Shown: piece after piece, positions 1 through 11,920 of the stretch
Numbering within the stretch: the stretch's first letter is position 1
Layout: every line of letters begins with the position of its first letter
Source: Macrostomum hystrix
Taxonomy: Eukaryota > Platyhelminthes > Macrostomidae
NCBI GenBank assembly: GCA_950097015.1
Contig: CATNEN010000025.1
Location: forward strand, 6,810,001-6,874,000
DNA: 64,000 nucleotides
Reading direction: 5' to 3'
Made by a program: the position numbers and the translations under genes
The notes under the pieces: generated by a model
Told to the model about the DNA's origin: nothing
Seen by the model: the letters and a program-made list of their open reading frames with translations, nothing else
Databases searched by the model: none

Positions 1-117
1 TGAGATTTTGGGAGAAAATTCCCAGATTTCTTCTAATGGGATTTCTGAGATTTTGGGAGAAAATTCCCAGATTTCTTCTATTGGGATTTCTGAGATTTTG
101 GGAGAAAATTCCCAAAT
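1..117. repeat. 45-bp tandem repeat, cut by window edge
   Basis: The motif TGAGATTTTGGGAGAAAATT recurs at 1, 46 and 91, giving a 45-bp unit and about 2.6 visible copies with very few differences. The array presumably continues to the left of the window. Confidence 0.9.
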
Positions 118-1188
118 GGCTGATAGCTTTGGTTGGGAATTTTTAATTGTGTGAGGAAGTTGCCAAGATTTATTTGTTTGGGATTTATCTGAGTGCTAGT
201 CGTAAAATATTGTTGATTTCCAAGTTATTTTTAAGGGTCGTGTGAAGCGTTTAAACAAATAATTATAGCGTTATGTTTACTAAAATCCAGAAAGAACACT
301 AGCAACTGTTTAAGCAACTGTCTATCAACGCTACAATTTGACACTCGTATTTAAACTAGCATAATTGTAAGACAAAGTTGCAACAGTCCTTATTCATGTA
401 CGCAAACCAGTTTTTGTCCATCTATTACTGGCAGCTGTCTATTATATAGTTTTCTGTGCGAATTTGTATAAATAATATCAATCTTCTTTTTAACAGATGG
501 CCTATCTGTGCTGTTTTTCTTTTATTTTCATATACAATTTAATTTTCCATTCTCCTGATGTCTGGCTACTCGTGGAAGGAGGGGGGAGGTTAAACCCGCG
601 CCTCCCATGTCAATATGATGAAGGAGGCAAATGTGCCTTAAACGAAAATAAGCCATTATAAGCTTACTATTATATTATACGATAAGGATGGAATCAGTTC
701 CGCTTTCCCTCATCTCTTACCCAGGGCTCGTATGCTTAGCATATAGGGATTGCTCCTAAATATTTTCAGAAAGCAATCAGGTATGAAACCTGCCCAGCTC
801 TCTCTCCAGCCACCTGATACCCCGCCACGCCGCTTGCCCTTATTTGCCTCATTCTCTCTTCTCTCTCTCTTTGGCTCAATTTCCACTTCCTTCCTGACTC
901 TGATGATGGTAAGTATTTCTCATTGCTAATGTTTAGTTATGTATTTGATTATAGTTGTTAGTATATTATTAGTTAATTGTGTTGCTAATTTCTACTCTGT
1001 ATTATTGGCCTCTCTAATCTTCCACATGTGTCAATCAAATTATACTGGTCTGTCTATTATATTTTATTAATTAACTAATAATTCAGAGACAGACAGATAG
1101 TTCTGCTAGCAAGGGTGTATATAATGTACGAGTGTTTTGACATATTTAAATGCTCTACTGATACTTATCTCACCCATTGTTTAATCAG
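118..1188. other. Probable intron of the receptor kinase gene
   Basis: No coding exon is recognisable here. The stretch is AT-rich with a pyrimidine-rich patch near 850-890. It ends at a TTTAATCAG acceptor just before the first receptor-kinase exon, so it is most simply an intron whose upstream exons lie outside the window. Confidence 0.5.
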
Positions 1189-1609
1189 CAGCAGCAGCAG
1201 CAGCAGCAGCAGCGGTGACGGCGGCGATAACGGACTAGCCGTACGCAGCGACACGCATCAGCGACGGGACGGCGCTGGTTCAAATCCTTCTTTATCAGTC
1301 TCCGGCACCGGCGGCATCCTGTTGAAGGACCTCAGCCAGGGCAGCTACCAGTTCCAGGTGCGCGCCGTCACCACCCAGGGCCCTGGCGATTGGTCGCCGG
1401 TGTCTTCAGTCGAAGTGCCCGGCCGGGCCGTCACTGAGATGGCCACGGGCCTGGGACTGGCCGGCGCAATGACCGTGGCCTTGGTGTGCGCCCTGCTAGG
1501 CTGGCTGGTCTGCCGGCAGCGCGGCTCACGGAAGACCATTGTGACGGAGAATCCCGACTACTGGAGCTATACCTACGCGCCGGATGAATGGGAGGTGCCG
1601 AGAGATCAG
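1189..1609 (+). CDS. INSR: Receptor kinase exon: FN3 end, TM helix, juxtamembrane
   Basis: The exon opens in a CAG run encoding serines. Several NAG acceptors are possible there, so the exact start is uncertain. It then encodes the last strands of an FN3 domain (LSQGSYQFQVRAVTTQGPGDW), a hydrophobic helix of about 24 residues beginning near MATGLGLAG, basic stop-transfer residues RQRGSRK, and NPDY, the likely PTB-domain docking site. The exon ends ...EVPRDQ at a GTCAGT donor at 1610. Confidence 0.85.
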
Positions 1610-4600
1610 GTCAGTACTTTTAGTACTATTATTATTATGTAAATATTATTAATAATTGCGGGCAATGGCACATCATTTGGTGACACTGGACCCGCAGCCA
1701 GCGAGGAGGCAATTCTGCCCATTTCTCTGAGTCCTGAGCACACACGCACACACAGGTGTGTACATCTGCCCTGACTTTCTCATCTTCAGGCAGTGTACAC
1801 TATCAATGTGCCTTGTAGGTGGGCGCTTGAGGGCGTAAATTGCACGACAGGCCAAATAAATGTGGCCTCACCGTGGAATCGAGCTCAGGGACCTTGGCGC
1901 GAGACGCAAACGCGTTAGACCGCTCTGCCGCCCTTAAATTATTGTTCCATCACAATATCATATAAAGAGCATATGAGCACTCGGAGACTTTGAAGATTGA
2001 ATGCATCGGACCTGTCTCTTATTATCGACTGCAAAGTCCTTTGTGATAAGCTCATTTTCCTGTGATAAGCCAAACCTGCTTGAATTAGTTGTCTTTTGTA
2101 GCATTTCTCTCTAATCATTTCCTGAGTACGTGTTGGCTTTTTTGAGCTCCAATTTTGCCGCTTCCCCAGACCGTGCCATTATCCATCCCAATTTCATCTG
2201 CCGTCACCTGTCTGCGCCTTTCCTGTCTGTGCGTCTGCTCTCCACACTAATTCTAATTGCCAGGCGAAATTGTGATTATACAAATTCAGCTGTAAGCGCG
2301 CTTTCCACATGACTGTCTTCTTCTTTCAGGTAGGAATAAGACGGGATCTGTGTCTGTAATTGTTATCCTTCCATCAATATTCCTTTCTGTCTTCTGTGTA
2401 TCTAAAGTTCTAGGGGACCCAGTATTTATAGCTTCGGAATTCTGACTCAAAGGTCAAAATGAAAACAATTCGTGTCCTTAAGCAGGACACTTAATTCCCT
2501 GGTGGTTCTTTTTCAGCCAGTTGTAAAAATTGTTATTAGCATCAGCTGGGTTAGAAATTTGGCGAGGCGAGGCGGCCGTCCTAGACTGTCCACGGACTGA
2601 ACAGCTGTACCCCGTATAAAACGGAACGGTCACAAAAAAGGCTTGTGACCGTCAATTCGAATGTTATGATGACATGTTACCGTTGGTGGCCATTTTTGTG
2701 GCCGTTTTTTGCAGGCATGTGTTACTTGATTTCTTTCTTCATGCAATATAGTATGACTATATAAAATACACTTAACAGTAGAACTATCAAGGGGAATTCT
2801 CCCCCCTGTAATTTTTTGGCAGCGCCTGAATGCTAACAGCGTTGGGTGGTGACTGATTGGTTGACAGACTAGGCGATGGTGTCCTGTGGTTGAGCTGCGC
2901 CTAATATTTTGGCCTGATCAGTGAAATTTGAGAAATTCGCGTCAGGGTGTCTATAGTGGCCTAGTTCCACCTGTTGTAGGCCTTGAAGGTCCAGCAAATC
3001 CGTCTAGATAAAGGTAGGTGACCACCGAGGACGGAGATGACGCAGGCACATTCGGGTGACATGCTGATTAATTTTGAAGGCCTGGTAAGGCCGCACTGAG
3101 GCGCAGTGCTAATTCGTGTATAGGGGTGTATGAAATACACTAGCGCTTATGGAAAAAAATCTGACCTTCGGCCAGAAATATTGAATATCTCGACTTTCTG
3201 AAGAGCTGGCGACTTGATTTTTGTTTCAGAAGATGCGTGCCTGCGTTGTTCCGTTCGAGTGCAGCACAAAACATTGTCAGGGGGGACTCCCCCCTGGGTA
3301 GTTCTACTATTAATTAAAATGCATATACTCATGCTCAGAAGTAGAACACATTTGACGCAAATTGGCAGTTTTAGAAATGACCAGATAGATGCATGGAGCA
3401 GAAAACATAAACTTCACAATTTAGTTGTAAATTATGTTACACTTCAGCCATCAGCCGTACGAGTCATGGAGGTCAGCGAACGATCACATAAATGGTCACA
3501 GGATGGTCAGATAGAACTGTCACACAGAACAGTCACATAGAACGGTCACACAGAACGGTCACACAGAACGGTCAAAGAACAGTCACACTGAACGGTCACA
3601 CAGAACAGTCACAGTAAACGGTCACACAGAACAGTCACAGTAAACGGTCACACAGAACAGTCACAGAACGGTCACAGAACAGTCACAGAGCGGTCACAGA
3701 ACGGTCACGCAGAACAGTCACACAATACCTGCGAAACCTGCGTGATCTTCTCTCTTTCTTTTAATAACTTTGCGTGATTGAGTCTTCTTTCATTTGATTA
3801 ACAGCATTCCTTTCTCACCTTCCATCATCCAGGTAACATACAGCGAGAGTGACATCCTTGGCACCGGCTCGTTCGGTCGCGTCTACCGCGGCGTTGTCCG
3901 CTCGCTAAGCACGCCGGCCGCGCCCTATCTGCCCTGCCGAGAAGACGTCCCAGTGGCCGTCAAGAATGTCAACGAGAAGGCCACAATGCGCGAACGGCAC
4001 GAGTTCCTTCAGGAGGCCACGCATATGAAGAAATTCAGGCAATGCGCTCACGTTGTGCGCCTAATTGGCGTGGTGTCTGAGAATGTCCCAATTCTTGTGC
4101 TCATGGAGCTCATGGAGAATGGCGATCTCAAGACCTGCCTGCGACAGATGCGACCAGATTCTGACGATCCCATCAGCAGGCCGATGTACGATCGAACCCG
4201 ACTGGTGATCTGGTGCGCCCAGATTGCCGACGGTATGTTTTACCTGGAGACTAAAAAGTATGTCCACCGCGACCTAGCCGCTCGAAACTGCATGGTTACG
4301 TCCGACTACTGCGTCAAGATTGGCGGTGAGTGTTTCAATTGAGTCGCCAATCTGTTCCACATATTTAATTAGGTCGCCAGTCCCTTCCACATATTTAATT
4401 AGGTCGCCAATCTGTTCCACATATTTAATTATGTCGCTAATCTGTTCCACATATTTAATTAGGTCGCCAGTCCCTTCCACATATTTAATTAGGTCGCCAA
4501 TCTGTTCCACATATTTAATTATGTCGCTAATCTGTTCCACATATTTAATTAGGTCGCCAATCTGTTCCACATATTTAATTTGGTCAACAATCCCTTCCAC

Positions 4601-5311
4601 ATATTTAATTTGGTCAACAATCCCTTCCACATATTTAATTTGGTCAACAATCCCTTCCACATATTTAATTTGGTCGCCAATCTGTTCCACATATTTAATA
4701 TGTTCCACAATCCGTTAATCCTGTTACTTTTCCTACCAGATTTCGGCATGACTAGAGACGTGTACTACTCAGACTATTACAAGAAGGAGGGCCAGGCGCC
4801 CCTGCCAGTTCGATGGATGGCGCCGGAGTCCCTTCGCGACGGCGTGTTCACAACGGCCACGGATGTGTGGTCATACGGCGTTGTGCTGTGGGAGATTGCC
4901 ACCCTAGCCCAGCAGCCGTTCAACAGTCGCAGCAATGAGGAGGTTGTGAACATGGTGAAGTCTGGCAAGACCCTGCCGCAGCCAGACGACTGTCCCGAGT
5001 TCCTATCCAGCCTCATGACCCACTGTTGGGCTCAGAAGCCTCGCTCGAGGTCGTCCTTTCGCGACCTACTAATCATGCTGGACTCGATGCCGGAACTCAC
5101 GGAGTCATTTAGGCGGCAGAGTTGGTTTCACAATGGCAGCAGCTCCCAGGGTGACTCGGCTGTGTCTGTACACCTGCCAGAAAGGGACAGCAAGAGGCTA
5201 AGCCAGCAGCAGCAGCAGCAGCTGTCTCAGGATATCAGAAAGCCGCCAGAAGAGATCCCAATGCTCGGGCCACAGTCGGTGCCCAATCCCTATGTACCGC
5301 TGAGGGCCTGA
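1189..5311 (+). CDS. INSR: Insulin/IGF-type receptor tyrosine kinase (3' part of gene)
   Basis: Three exons join in frame: 1189-1609 (ends phase 0), 3833-4325 (ends phase 1) and 4740-5311 (stop TGA at 5309-5311). The product is the membrane-proximal half of an insulin receptor family kinase: end of a fibronectin III module, TM helix, NPDY juxtamembrane motif, a PDEWEVPRDQ stretch closely matching vertebrate INSR, and a full tyrosine kinase. Glycine loop GTGSFG, VAVK lysine, HRDLAARN catalytic loop, DFG split by the second intron, an activation loop with the YxxxYY pattern typical of the family, and PVRWMAPE are all present. The family binds insulin-like peptides and signals through IRS/PI3K at the plasma membrane. 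The ligand-binding ectodomain lies upstream of the window. The kinase could equally be named InR or IGF1R-like; the family call is firm. Confidence 0.95.
1650..1932 (-). mobile_element. tRNA-derived SINE, family A
   Basis: This stretch matches 22355-22720 over most of its length. On the minus strand it begins with a tRNA-like head: an A-box-like GCAGAGCGGTCTAACGCG (1911-1928) and a B-box-like GAGCTCGATTCC (1875-1886). The 3' end on the left runs into an AT-rich tail (about 1625-1655). Pol III internal promoter boxes plus dispersed copies are the hallmark of a SINE. It sits in the receptor kinase intron. Confidence 0.75.
2435..2620 (+). mobile_element. Degenerate SINE, family B
   Basis: Diverged but recognisable match to the body of SINE family B, for example TTAAGCAGGACACTTAA, then AGCATCAGCTGGG and GTCCACGGACTGAACAGC, in the same order as the fuller copies at 30606-30943 and 57319-57600. 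The tRNA-like head is not recognisable. Confidence 0.6.
2626..2652. other. Perfect 9-bp stem hairpin (ACGGTCACA / TGTGACCGT)
   Basis: ACGGTCACA at 2626-2634 and its exact reverse complement at 2644-2652 are separated by 9 bases. The arm is the same motif that recurs in the array at 3485-3730. No function is evident. Confidence 0.5.
2772..3313. mobile_element. Nonautonomous piggyBac-like MITE with TTAA duplication
   Basis: A 534-bp segment (2776-3309) is flanked on both sides by TTAA (2772-2775 and 3310-3313). Its ends are inverted repeats: the left starts CAGTAGAACTATCAAGGGG and the right, reverse complemented, starts TAGTAGAACTACCCAGGGG; similarity continues to about 32 bp (both reach CCCCCCTG). 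TTAA target sites are diagnostic of the piggyBac superfamily. No transposase is encoded. It lies in the receptor kinase intron. Confidence 0.75.
3485..3730. repeat. Degenerate GAACGGTCACACA tandem repeat
   Basis: About 18-20 copies of a short unit alternating ACGGTCACA and ACAGTCACA with variable 4-6 base linkers. It lies about 100 bp upstream of the acceptor at 3832 in the receptor kinase intron. Confidence 0.85.
3833..4325 (+). CDS. INSR: Receptor kinase exon: N-lobe to catalytic loop
   Basis: Acceptor CATCATCCAG ends at 3832. The exon encodes the glycine-rich loop, the catalytic lysine in VAVKNVNEKATMRERHEF, the alpha-C region (EFLQEA), the hinge region VLMELMENGDLK and HRDLAARNCM, ending ...VKIG with one base of the Asp codon of DFG. 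Donor GTGAGT is at 4326. The order and spacing match the insulin receptor kinase without gaps. Confidence 0.95.
4343..4702. repeat. 30-bp minisatellite filling the receptor kinase intron
   Basis: Twelve units with exact 30-bp spacing; each contains CCACATATTTAATT and GTCGCCAATCTG or a variant. The intron spans 4326-4739 (414 bp), so the array makes up about 87% of it and begins 17 bases after the GT of the donor. The unit length is a multiple of three and lacks stops in several frames, so false open frames appear on both strands. Confidence 0.95.
4740..5311 (+). CDS. INSR: Receptor kinase exon: DFG, C-lobe and C-terminal tail
   Basis: The exon starts after CCTACCAG with the two bases that complete the DFG aspartate. 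The activation loop carries tyrosines in the order Y-Y-x-x-Y-Y, followed by PVRWMAPESLRDGVFTT. The tail of about 75 residues after the kinase has a six-Gln run and ends NPYVPLRA. No long extra C-terminal extension, as in Drosophila InR, is present. Confidence 0.95.
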
Positions 5312-6936
5312 GTGCTACATTGTTATTGTTTGAATTTGAGTAACCTTTCAGCTGTACGCAGACACACACACACATATATATATATATCTAACCGCTGCGT
5401 CCGCTCAATTGTTCTACTTGTTATACTTTAAACAATAGAGATTTTGTTTGTTTGATATGTTTATTTATTCGGAAAAAAATTATCTACAATATTTTTCAGA
5501 CATAGCTGCAACACCTGAATATTTTCTTATATTTCTTACCGCTAAATTAATATTCGCATGATTCTACACAGGCTCTGTTCCTTGGGAATTAAAATAAAAT
5601 TATTAGGCGCCACTAGCAACCGTTGCTACGGCATAGGAAATCCAAACACTGACCTGTTGCGTTTAAATCAGATTTCTCCAAAAAACATTTGCCGAATATT
5701 ATTGACTCACAATTTTCCCATGCTAATATCGTATTCCATATACCTGTCATTTTACAGTTTATTTAACTACTGGCAAGACTGCATGTTTTTTAGTCTACAA
5801 ATTGACCATTTCGTTCTAATCAATGTCCTCACCATACTACTTGCGCGCCCGAATCACAGTAGCGCAGTTCTAATACGCTTTTTCCAGTGTCCCGAGTTTA
5901 TTGCTTCACTGCTCTAGCCAGATCACTATTCGATGAGTAATTTTTTCACACCTGAGATTTGCTTGTTTGCTTGCTTTTGTATTGCCACTTTATTGACTAG
6001 GCTTTTTTGGTCTTCGTAAAATATTCCCAGCAGTTCTGTTTATATATGTATAAATTGTACTTTTTCCTGTTCCTAAAATCTTTCCTTTATTTTCCTTATT
6101 GTTTTGTCTGGTCTGCTATTCTATGATTATTCGGCAATAAACTTGTACACGTCACATCTTCTCATTAGTTATTTTAGAATCGCATGATTATATTATAAAA
6201 GGATTATTAAAATTATATAGTCGGCCAAATCATTTTTTATCCGAGTCTATTTAAATTCCTGAACTGACGGTTGCGCGGGTCGCGGTTTTTTGTTACTTTT
6301 TTTTCAAACGTTTGTTTTACTTAAGTATGCTTGTTTCTAAGAAATTGTTCAGCGCTAGTTCTCTATTTTTTATTGTACTTTATATTTTTTTAGAATTGAG
6401 CAAAATCCCAAACTCGCTAAGATACCGGAAATTTCAGAAATTTTTGTTAAATCTCATTTACATTCTATCTGAAATTAGCTACAAAAACACTTTTTTCTGC
6501 TTTTGTTTTTGTCTTTAGTTTTTTTAACGTTATAAATTTCGGACCCGATGGCATTCCGCTACTGTTCAGTGAATTCCACATCCGCTTCGGATATTTGCCG
6601 CTACAAAGTTTTGATTTGCTTCTGAACACTGTCGGTTGTTTGTTTGTTACAGTTTTTAACAAACACAAAAGATGCTTCACTATATGCTGCTTAACGCTTT
6701 TGTTTACTTGGCCTGCTTGTTGTGTTTTGTCGCTTTCGTTTAGTTTGCGTTTATGTCTTATTTTAATGTTGGTTTCTATGCCAGAATCAGGTGTTGCTTT
6801 GGTTCACTGCTAAACTACTACTAAGGACTAATTATGTAATCCTTCAATTAGTAGCGAAATAAAAACTTTCCAAATATAAATATAAAATTGACAATTATAA
6901 TTTCATTTCTTAAACTCGTGTGTCTCAAATACTACA
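5312..6936. other. 3' UTR and flank of the receptor kinase gene
   Basis: AT-rich and noncoding. A (CA)n(TA)n microsatellite lies at about 5361-5388. Possible plus-strand poly(A) signals AATAAA occur at 5593-5598 and 6136-6141. No further exon is recognisable; open frames here are short and of random composition. Confidence 0.5.
5593..5598 (+). terminator. INSR: Candidate poly(A) signal of receptor kinase gene
   Basis: AATAAA about 280 nt after the stop codon; the next one downstream is at 6136-6141. Which of the two is used cannot be decided from sequence. Confidence 0.3.
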
Positions 6937-8452
6937 GTCAGTCAGCTGTACCAGACTCTCCCACAGTCGGTCAGCTGTACCAGACTCTCCCACAGTCAGT
7001 CAACTGTACCAGACTCTCCCACAGTCGGTCAGCTGTACCAGACTCTCCCACAGTCGGTCAGCTGTACCAGACTCTCCCACAGTCGGTCAGCTGTACCAGA
7101 CTCTCCCACAGTCAGTCAGCTGTACCAGACTCTCCCACAGTCAGTCAGCTGTACCAGACTCTCCCACAGTCAGTGAGCTGTACCAGACTCCCACAGTCAG
7201 TGAGCTGTACCAGACTCTCTCCCACAGTCAGCTGTACCAGGCTCTCCCACAGTCAGCTGTACCAGGCTCTCCCACAGTCAGCTGTACCAGAATCTCCCAC
7301 AGTCAGCTGTACCAGACTCTCCCACAGTCAGCTGTACCAGACTCTCTCAGTCAGTCAGCTGTACCAGACTCTCTCAGTCAGTCAGCTGTACCAGACTCTC
7401 TCCCACAGTCAGCTGTACCAGACTCTCTCCCACAGTCAGCTGTACCAGACTCTCTCCCACAGTCAGCTGTACCAGACTCTCTCAGTCAGTCAGCTGTACC
7501 AGACTCTCTCAGTCAGTCAGCTGTACCAGACTCTCTCCCACAGTCAGCTGTACCAGACTCTCTCCCACAGTCAGCTGTACCAGACTCTCCCACAGTCAGC
7601 TGTACCAGGCTCTCCCACAGTCAGCTGTACCAGGCTCTCCCACAGTCAGTCAGCTGTACCAGACTCTCCCACAGTCAGCTGTACCAGACTCTCCCACAGT
7701 CAGCTGTACCAGACTCTCCCACAGTCAGCTGTACCAGGCTCTCCCACAGTCAGTCAGCTGTACCAGACTCTCCCACAGTCAGCTGTACCAGGCTCTCCCA
7801 CAGTCAGCTGTACCAGGCTCTCCCACAGTCAGCTGTACCAGACTCTCCCACAGTCAGCTGTACCAGGCTCTCCTACAGTCAGCTGTACCAGACTCTCCCA
7901 CAGTCAGTCAGCTGTACCAGACTCTCCCACAGTCAGCTGTACCAGACTCTCCCACAGTCAGCTGTACCAGGCTCTCCCACAGTCATCTGTACCAGGCTCT
8001 CCCACAGTCAGCTGTACCAGGCTCTCCTACAGTCAGCTGTTCCAGACTCTCCCACAGTCAGTCAGCTGTACCAGACTCTCCCACAGTCAGCTGTACCAGG
8101 CTCTCCTACAGTCAGCTGTACCAGACTCTCCCACAGTCAGTCAGCTGTACCAGACTCTCCCACAGTCGGTCAGCTGTACCAGACTCTCCCACAGTCAGTC
8201 AGCTGTACCAGACTCTCCCACAGTCAGCTGTACCAGGCTCTCCCACAGTCAGTCAGCTGTACCAGGCTCTCCCACAGTCAGCTGTACCAGACTCTCCCAC
8301 AGTCAGTCAGCTGTACCACTCTCCCACAGTCAGTCAGCTGTACCAGACTCTCCCACAGTCGGCTGTACCAGACTCTCCCACAGTCGGTCAGCTGTACCAG
8401 ACTCTCCCACAGTCGGTCAGCTGTACCAGACTCTCCCACAGTCGGTCAGTCA
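6937..8452. repeat. 29/25-bp minisatellite array A
   Basis: About 55-60 units built around AGCTGTACCAGACTCTCCCA. Long units carry an extra GTCA or GTCG (29 bp); short ones lack it (25 bp). The unit has no stop codon in any plus-strand frame, so 500-codon open frames arise that are not genes. Confidence 0.95.
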
Positions 8453-9149
8453 CTCAAGAAGATCAAACTCAGTAGCTCCCTTCGGACTAAGCAAAGCTAG
8501 TGAATATTTACAGTTACTTTTGAATGGTCCAGAATTCGTTAGCAATAAGTCTACCTGATATTATATGCTATATTTGTTAATGCTCATCTAGCCACACCTT
8601 GGCAGGCTCATTAAAGTAACCCTCCATTGTAAACCAGGCCGATTTTGTTCTCGCAATTCTGTTCACCTCAAATTTTCTAAATAACTTTTTTTATGTTTAC
8701 TTTTTTATTGGCTCACCGATTTTGTTTGTTTATAGCCCAGAGTATATATATTATTGTAGTCCCCTTAGAAACGTGAAGCGTTCTCTTCAGCCAGATGCTT
8801 GCTAAGTTTGTTGACGTTTTTCTTAGCTTAGTACGATTTGTATCAAGTCACTTGTTTAGAAGTTCTTTAAAATTGCTCTCGTTCTGTTATTTTGAAATTT
8901 GTTTTAGTTCATGTCAATCGTATTTGTAAATTAATACGGCCGTCATCTCACTTGCGTCAGCGAATCCTTGTATATACAATATTGGTTGAGATGTCCGTCG
9001 AATAAACATCATTTAAAACTATTAATTTATAAGCGCCATGCCTGTACTTCTCTGTCGATTCCGTCGACTGCTGCTTCGTGTGCAAATTAAGTCATTTAGA
9101 TAAGCTGATGATATGATTATCTAGACGTATTGATACTTACATTTAGGCT
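8453..9149. other. Spacer between arrays A and B
   Basis: Unique AT-rich sequence with an AATAAA near 9001. No exon or element is recognised. Confidence 0.4.
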
Positions 9150-10235
9150 GTCAAGCCAGTTTCACTCCTTCAGATGGACTAACTGTCTAGCCAGTTTCAC
9201 ACCTTCAGTTCGACTAACTGTCTAGCCAGTTTCACACCTTCAGTTGAACTAACTGTCTAGCCAGTTTCACACCTTCAGTTGGACTAACTGTCTAGCTTGT
9301 TTCACGCCTTCATTTGGACTAACTGTCTACCCAGTTTCACACCTTCAGTTGGACTAACTGTCTAGCTTGTTTCACACCTTCAGTTGGACTAACTGTCTAG
9401 CTTGTTTCACACCTTCAGTTGGACTAACTGTCTACCCAGTTTCAAACCTTCAGTTGGACTAACTGTCTAGCCAGTTTCACACCTTCAGATGGACTAACTG
9501 TCTACCCAGTTTCACACCTTCAGTTGGACTAACTGTCTAGCTTGTTTCACACCTTCAGTTGGACAAACTGTCTAGCCAGTTTCACACCTTCAGTTGGACT
9601 AACTGTCTAGCCAGTTTCACACCTTCAGTTGGACTAACTGTCTAGCCAGTTTCACACCTTCAGTTGGACTAACTGTCTAGCTTGTTTCACACCTTCAGTT
9701 GGACTAACTGTCTAGCTTGTTTCACACCTTCAGTTGGACTAACTGTCTAGCTTGTTTCACACCTTCAGTTGGACTGTCTAGCTTGTTTCACACCTTCAGT
9801 TGGACTGTCTAGCTTGTTTCACACCTTCAGTTGGACTAACTGTCTAGCCAGTTTCACACCTTCAGTTGGACTAACTGTCTAGCCAGTTTCACACCTTCAG
9901 TTGGACTAACTGTCTAGCCAGTTTCACACCTTCAGTTGGACTAACTGTCTAGCCAGTTTCACACCTTCAGTTGGACTAACTGTCTAGCCAGTTTCACACC
10001 TTCAGTTGGACTAACTGTCTACCCAGTTTCACACCTTCAGTTGGACTAACTGTCTAGCCAGTTTCACACCTACAGTTGGACTAACTGTCTAGCCAGTTTC
10101 ACACCTACAGTTGGACTAACTGTCTAGCTTGTTTCACACCTTCAGTTGGACTAACTGTCTAGCTTGTTTCACGCCTTCATTTGGACTAACTGTCTACCCA
10201 GTTTCACACCTTCAGTTTAACTAACTGTCTAGTAA
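9150..10235. repeat. 35-bp minisatellite array B
   Basis: About 31 units of 35 bp containing TTTCACACCTTCAGTTGGAC and ACTGTCTAG. Two unit types alternate in blocks, one with CCAGTTTCAC and one with CTTGTTTCAC, plus a CTACCCAG variant. A few units lack the ACTAA step. Confidence 0.95.
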
Positions 10236-10710
10236 TTTTGACACCATCAGCTTGTGCTATTTGTCCAATAAAAAGCCTTAGATGAACAGTCGTAGATGAA
10301 TATTGGCAGGCTTCGAACAGCAGTGTAAGCCGTGTATATTTGTCTGCAAATGTCCACAGCAGTCGCGCTTTCTGTTTAATTCGCTTCGAAAATTCTCCGA
10401 GTCTTCTTTCTCTCTGTTCAGTTGCTTGAAATGTACGCTACTGCATGTATCTGGTTGTATTGTGCGCACCGATTGCTTCGGTAACTATCCATTTTGTTCG
10501 CGTTACTGTCTCGTCACGATTTGCAAATAAACCTATTGCTGAGGAATGAGCACTGAATTACGACTCCTATTATATTTTACCAATTCTCTGTTGATTTGTT
10601 TACTGATTATCTCAAGTTGTATAGAGCAAAAGTTATCTCACTGTGGCTCACTTATACTTTTTTATTTTTGCATCCATACCAGTTCATCCGAACACCGCCT
10701 CCGCTGTACC
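10236..10710. other. Spacer between arrays B and A'
   Basis: Unique sequence with AATAAA motifs near 10267 and 10527. No coding exon is recognisable. Confidence 0.4.
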
Positions 10711-11255
10711 AGACTCCACTGTCAGCTGAACCAGACTCTTCCACAGTCAGTCAGCTGTACCGGACTCTTTTACAGTCAGTCAGTTGTACCAGACTCTCCC
10801 ACAGTCGGTCAGCTGTACCAGACTCTCCCACAGACAGTCAGTTGTACCAGACTCTCCCACAGACAGTCAGTTGTACCAGACTCTCCCACAGTCAGTCAGT
10901 TGTACCAGACTCTTCCACAGTCAGTCAGTTGTACCAGACTCTCCCACAGTCGGTCAGCTGTACCAGACTCTCCCACAGACAGTCAGTTGTACCAGACTCT
11001 CCTACAGTCAGTCAGCTGTACCAGACTCTCCCACAGACAGTCAGTTGTACCAGACTCTCCCACAGTCGGTCAGCTGTACCGGACTCTTTTACAGTCAGTC
11101 AGTTGTACCAGACTCTCCCACAGTCGGTCAGCTGTACCAGACTCTCCGACAGTCAGCTGTACCAGACTGTCACAGTCGGTCAGCTGTACCAGACTCTCCC
11201 ACAGTCAGTCAGTTGTACCAGACTCTCCCACAGTCGGTCAGCTGTACCAGAGTCC
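10711..11255. repeat. 29-bp minisatellite array A' (same family as A)
   Basis: About 18 units sharing GTACCAGACTCTCCCACAG with array A, but with frequent AGTTGTACC and CAGACAGTC variants, so it has diverged from A as a block. Confidence 0.95.
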
Positions 11256-11920
11256 AGTCTTTCCATACAACAAGAAGCAGAAGACATAATCAGATTTTGG
11301 TCCTTCTTATCGATTGACAATGTAGGCACTTACAAGCGTTCAGTAAAAAGAATAGTTTACAATAATTTATTTTTTATGCAGACAGATAGCTCGTAGTGCT
11401 GATTATATTTACGAGTATTTTATGCTTCCAAAATCTTGAAGCAGTTGAAAAAATCTGTTTCTTTTTTTCGTTTTTTATAGTTAGATCTGCGAGTGCACAG
11501 GATTAGAACAAGAGTATAGTTGGGTGATTGGAGTACAGTACAGTAAGTCTTAACTGTCACTTCGATTAGCTAATAGATAAAGAAAAAAAGAGGATGTTGA
11601 GAAAGAGAAGCTAATAGATAAACCTGCATTAATGGCGATCAGGAATCTCTAAATAACCTTTCTAATCTCCCATGAGAATTTTCTTATTAAAATGATACTA
11701 ACTACAGGCTAGGTAAGTCTTGGCGCGAATGAGAACTATTATTTAAAATCACTATAATCCATACGTGTAATATCATGTCTTACAAACTCAAATAACCATG
11801 ACAGGGACTGACTGGTAGAAGGTATTAACTCAGCCCAATATCATTGAAAAACGCGTACAACAATCAAACCATCTTGCTATGAACTGAATTAGGAACAGAC
11901 ACCATACGGTCCAGCAATAT
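11256..11920. other. Spacer between arrays A' and B'
   Basis: Unique AT-rich sequence. It shows no obvious similarity to the A-B spacer at 8453-9149. No gene is seen. Confidence 0.4.

Noticed and set aside
1345-1539. Minus-strand open frame opposite the receptor kinase exon
   Set aside because: Shadow of the GC-rich coding exon; the plus frame matches the insulin receptor family.
6888-8558. Long plus-strand open frames over array A
   Set aside because: They consist only of minisatellite units and several frames are open at once; no non-repeat protein sequence, start context or splice support.
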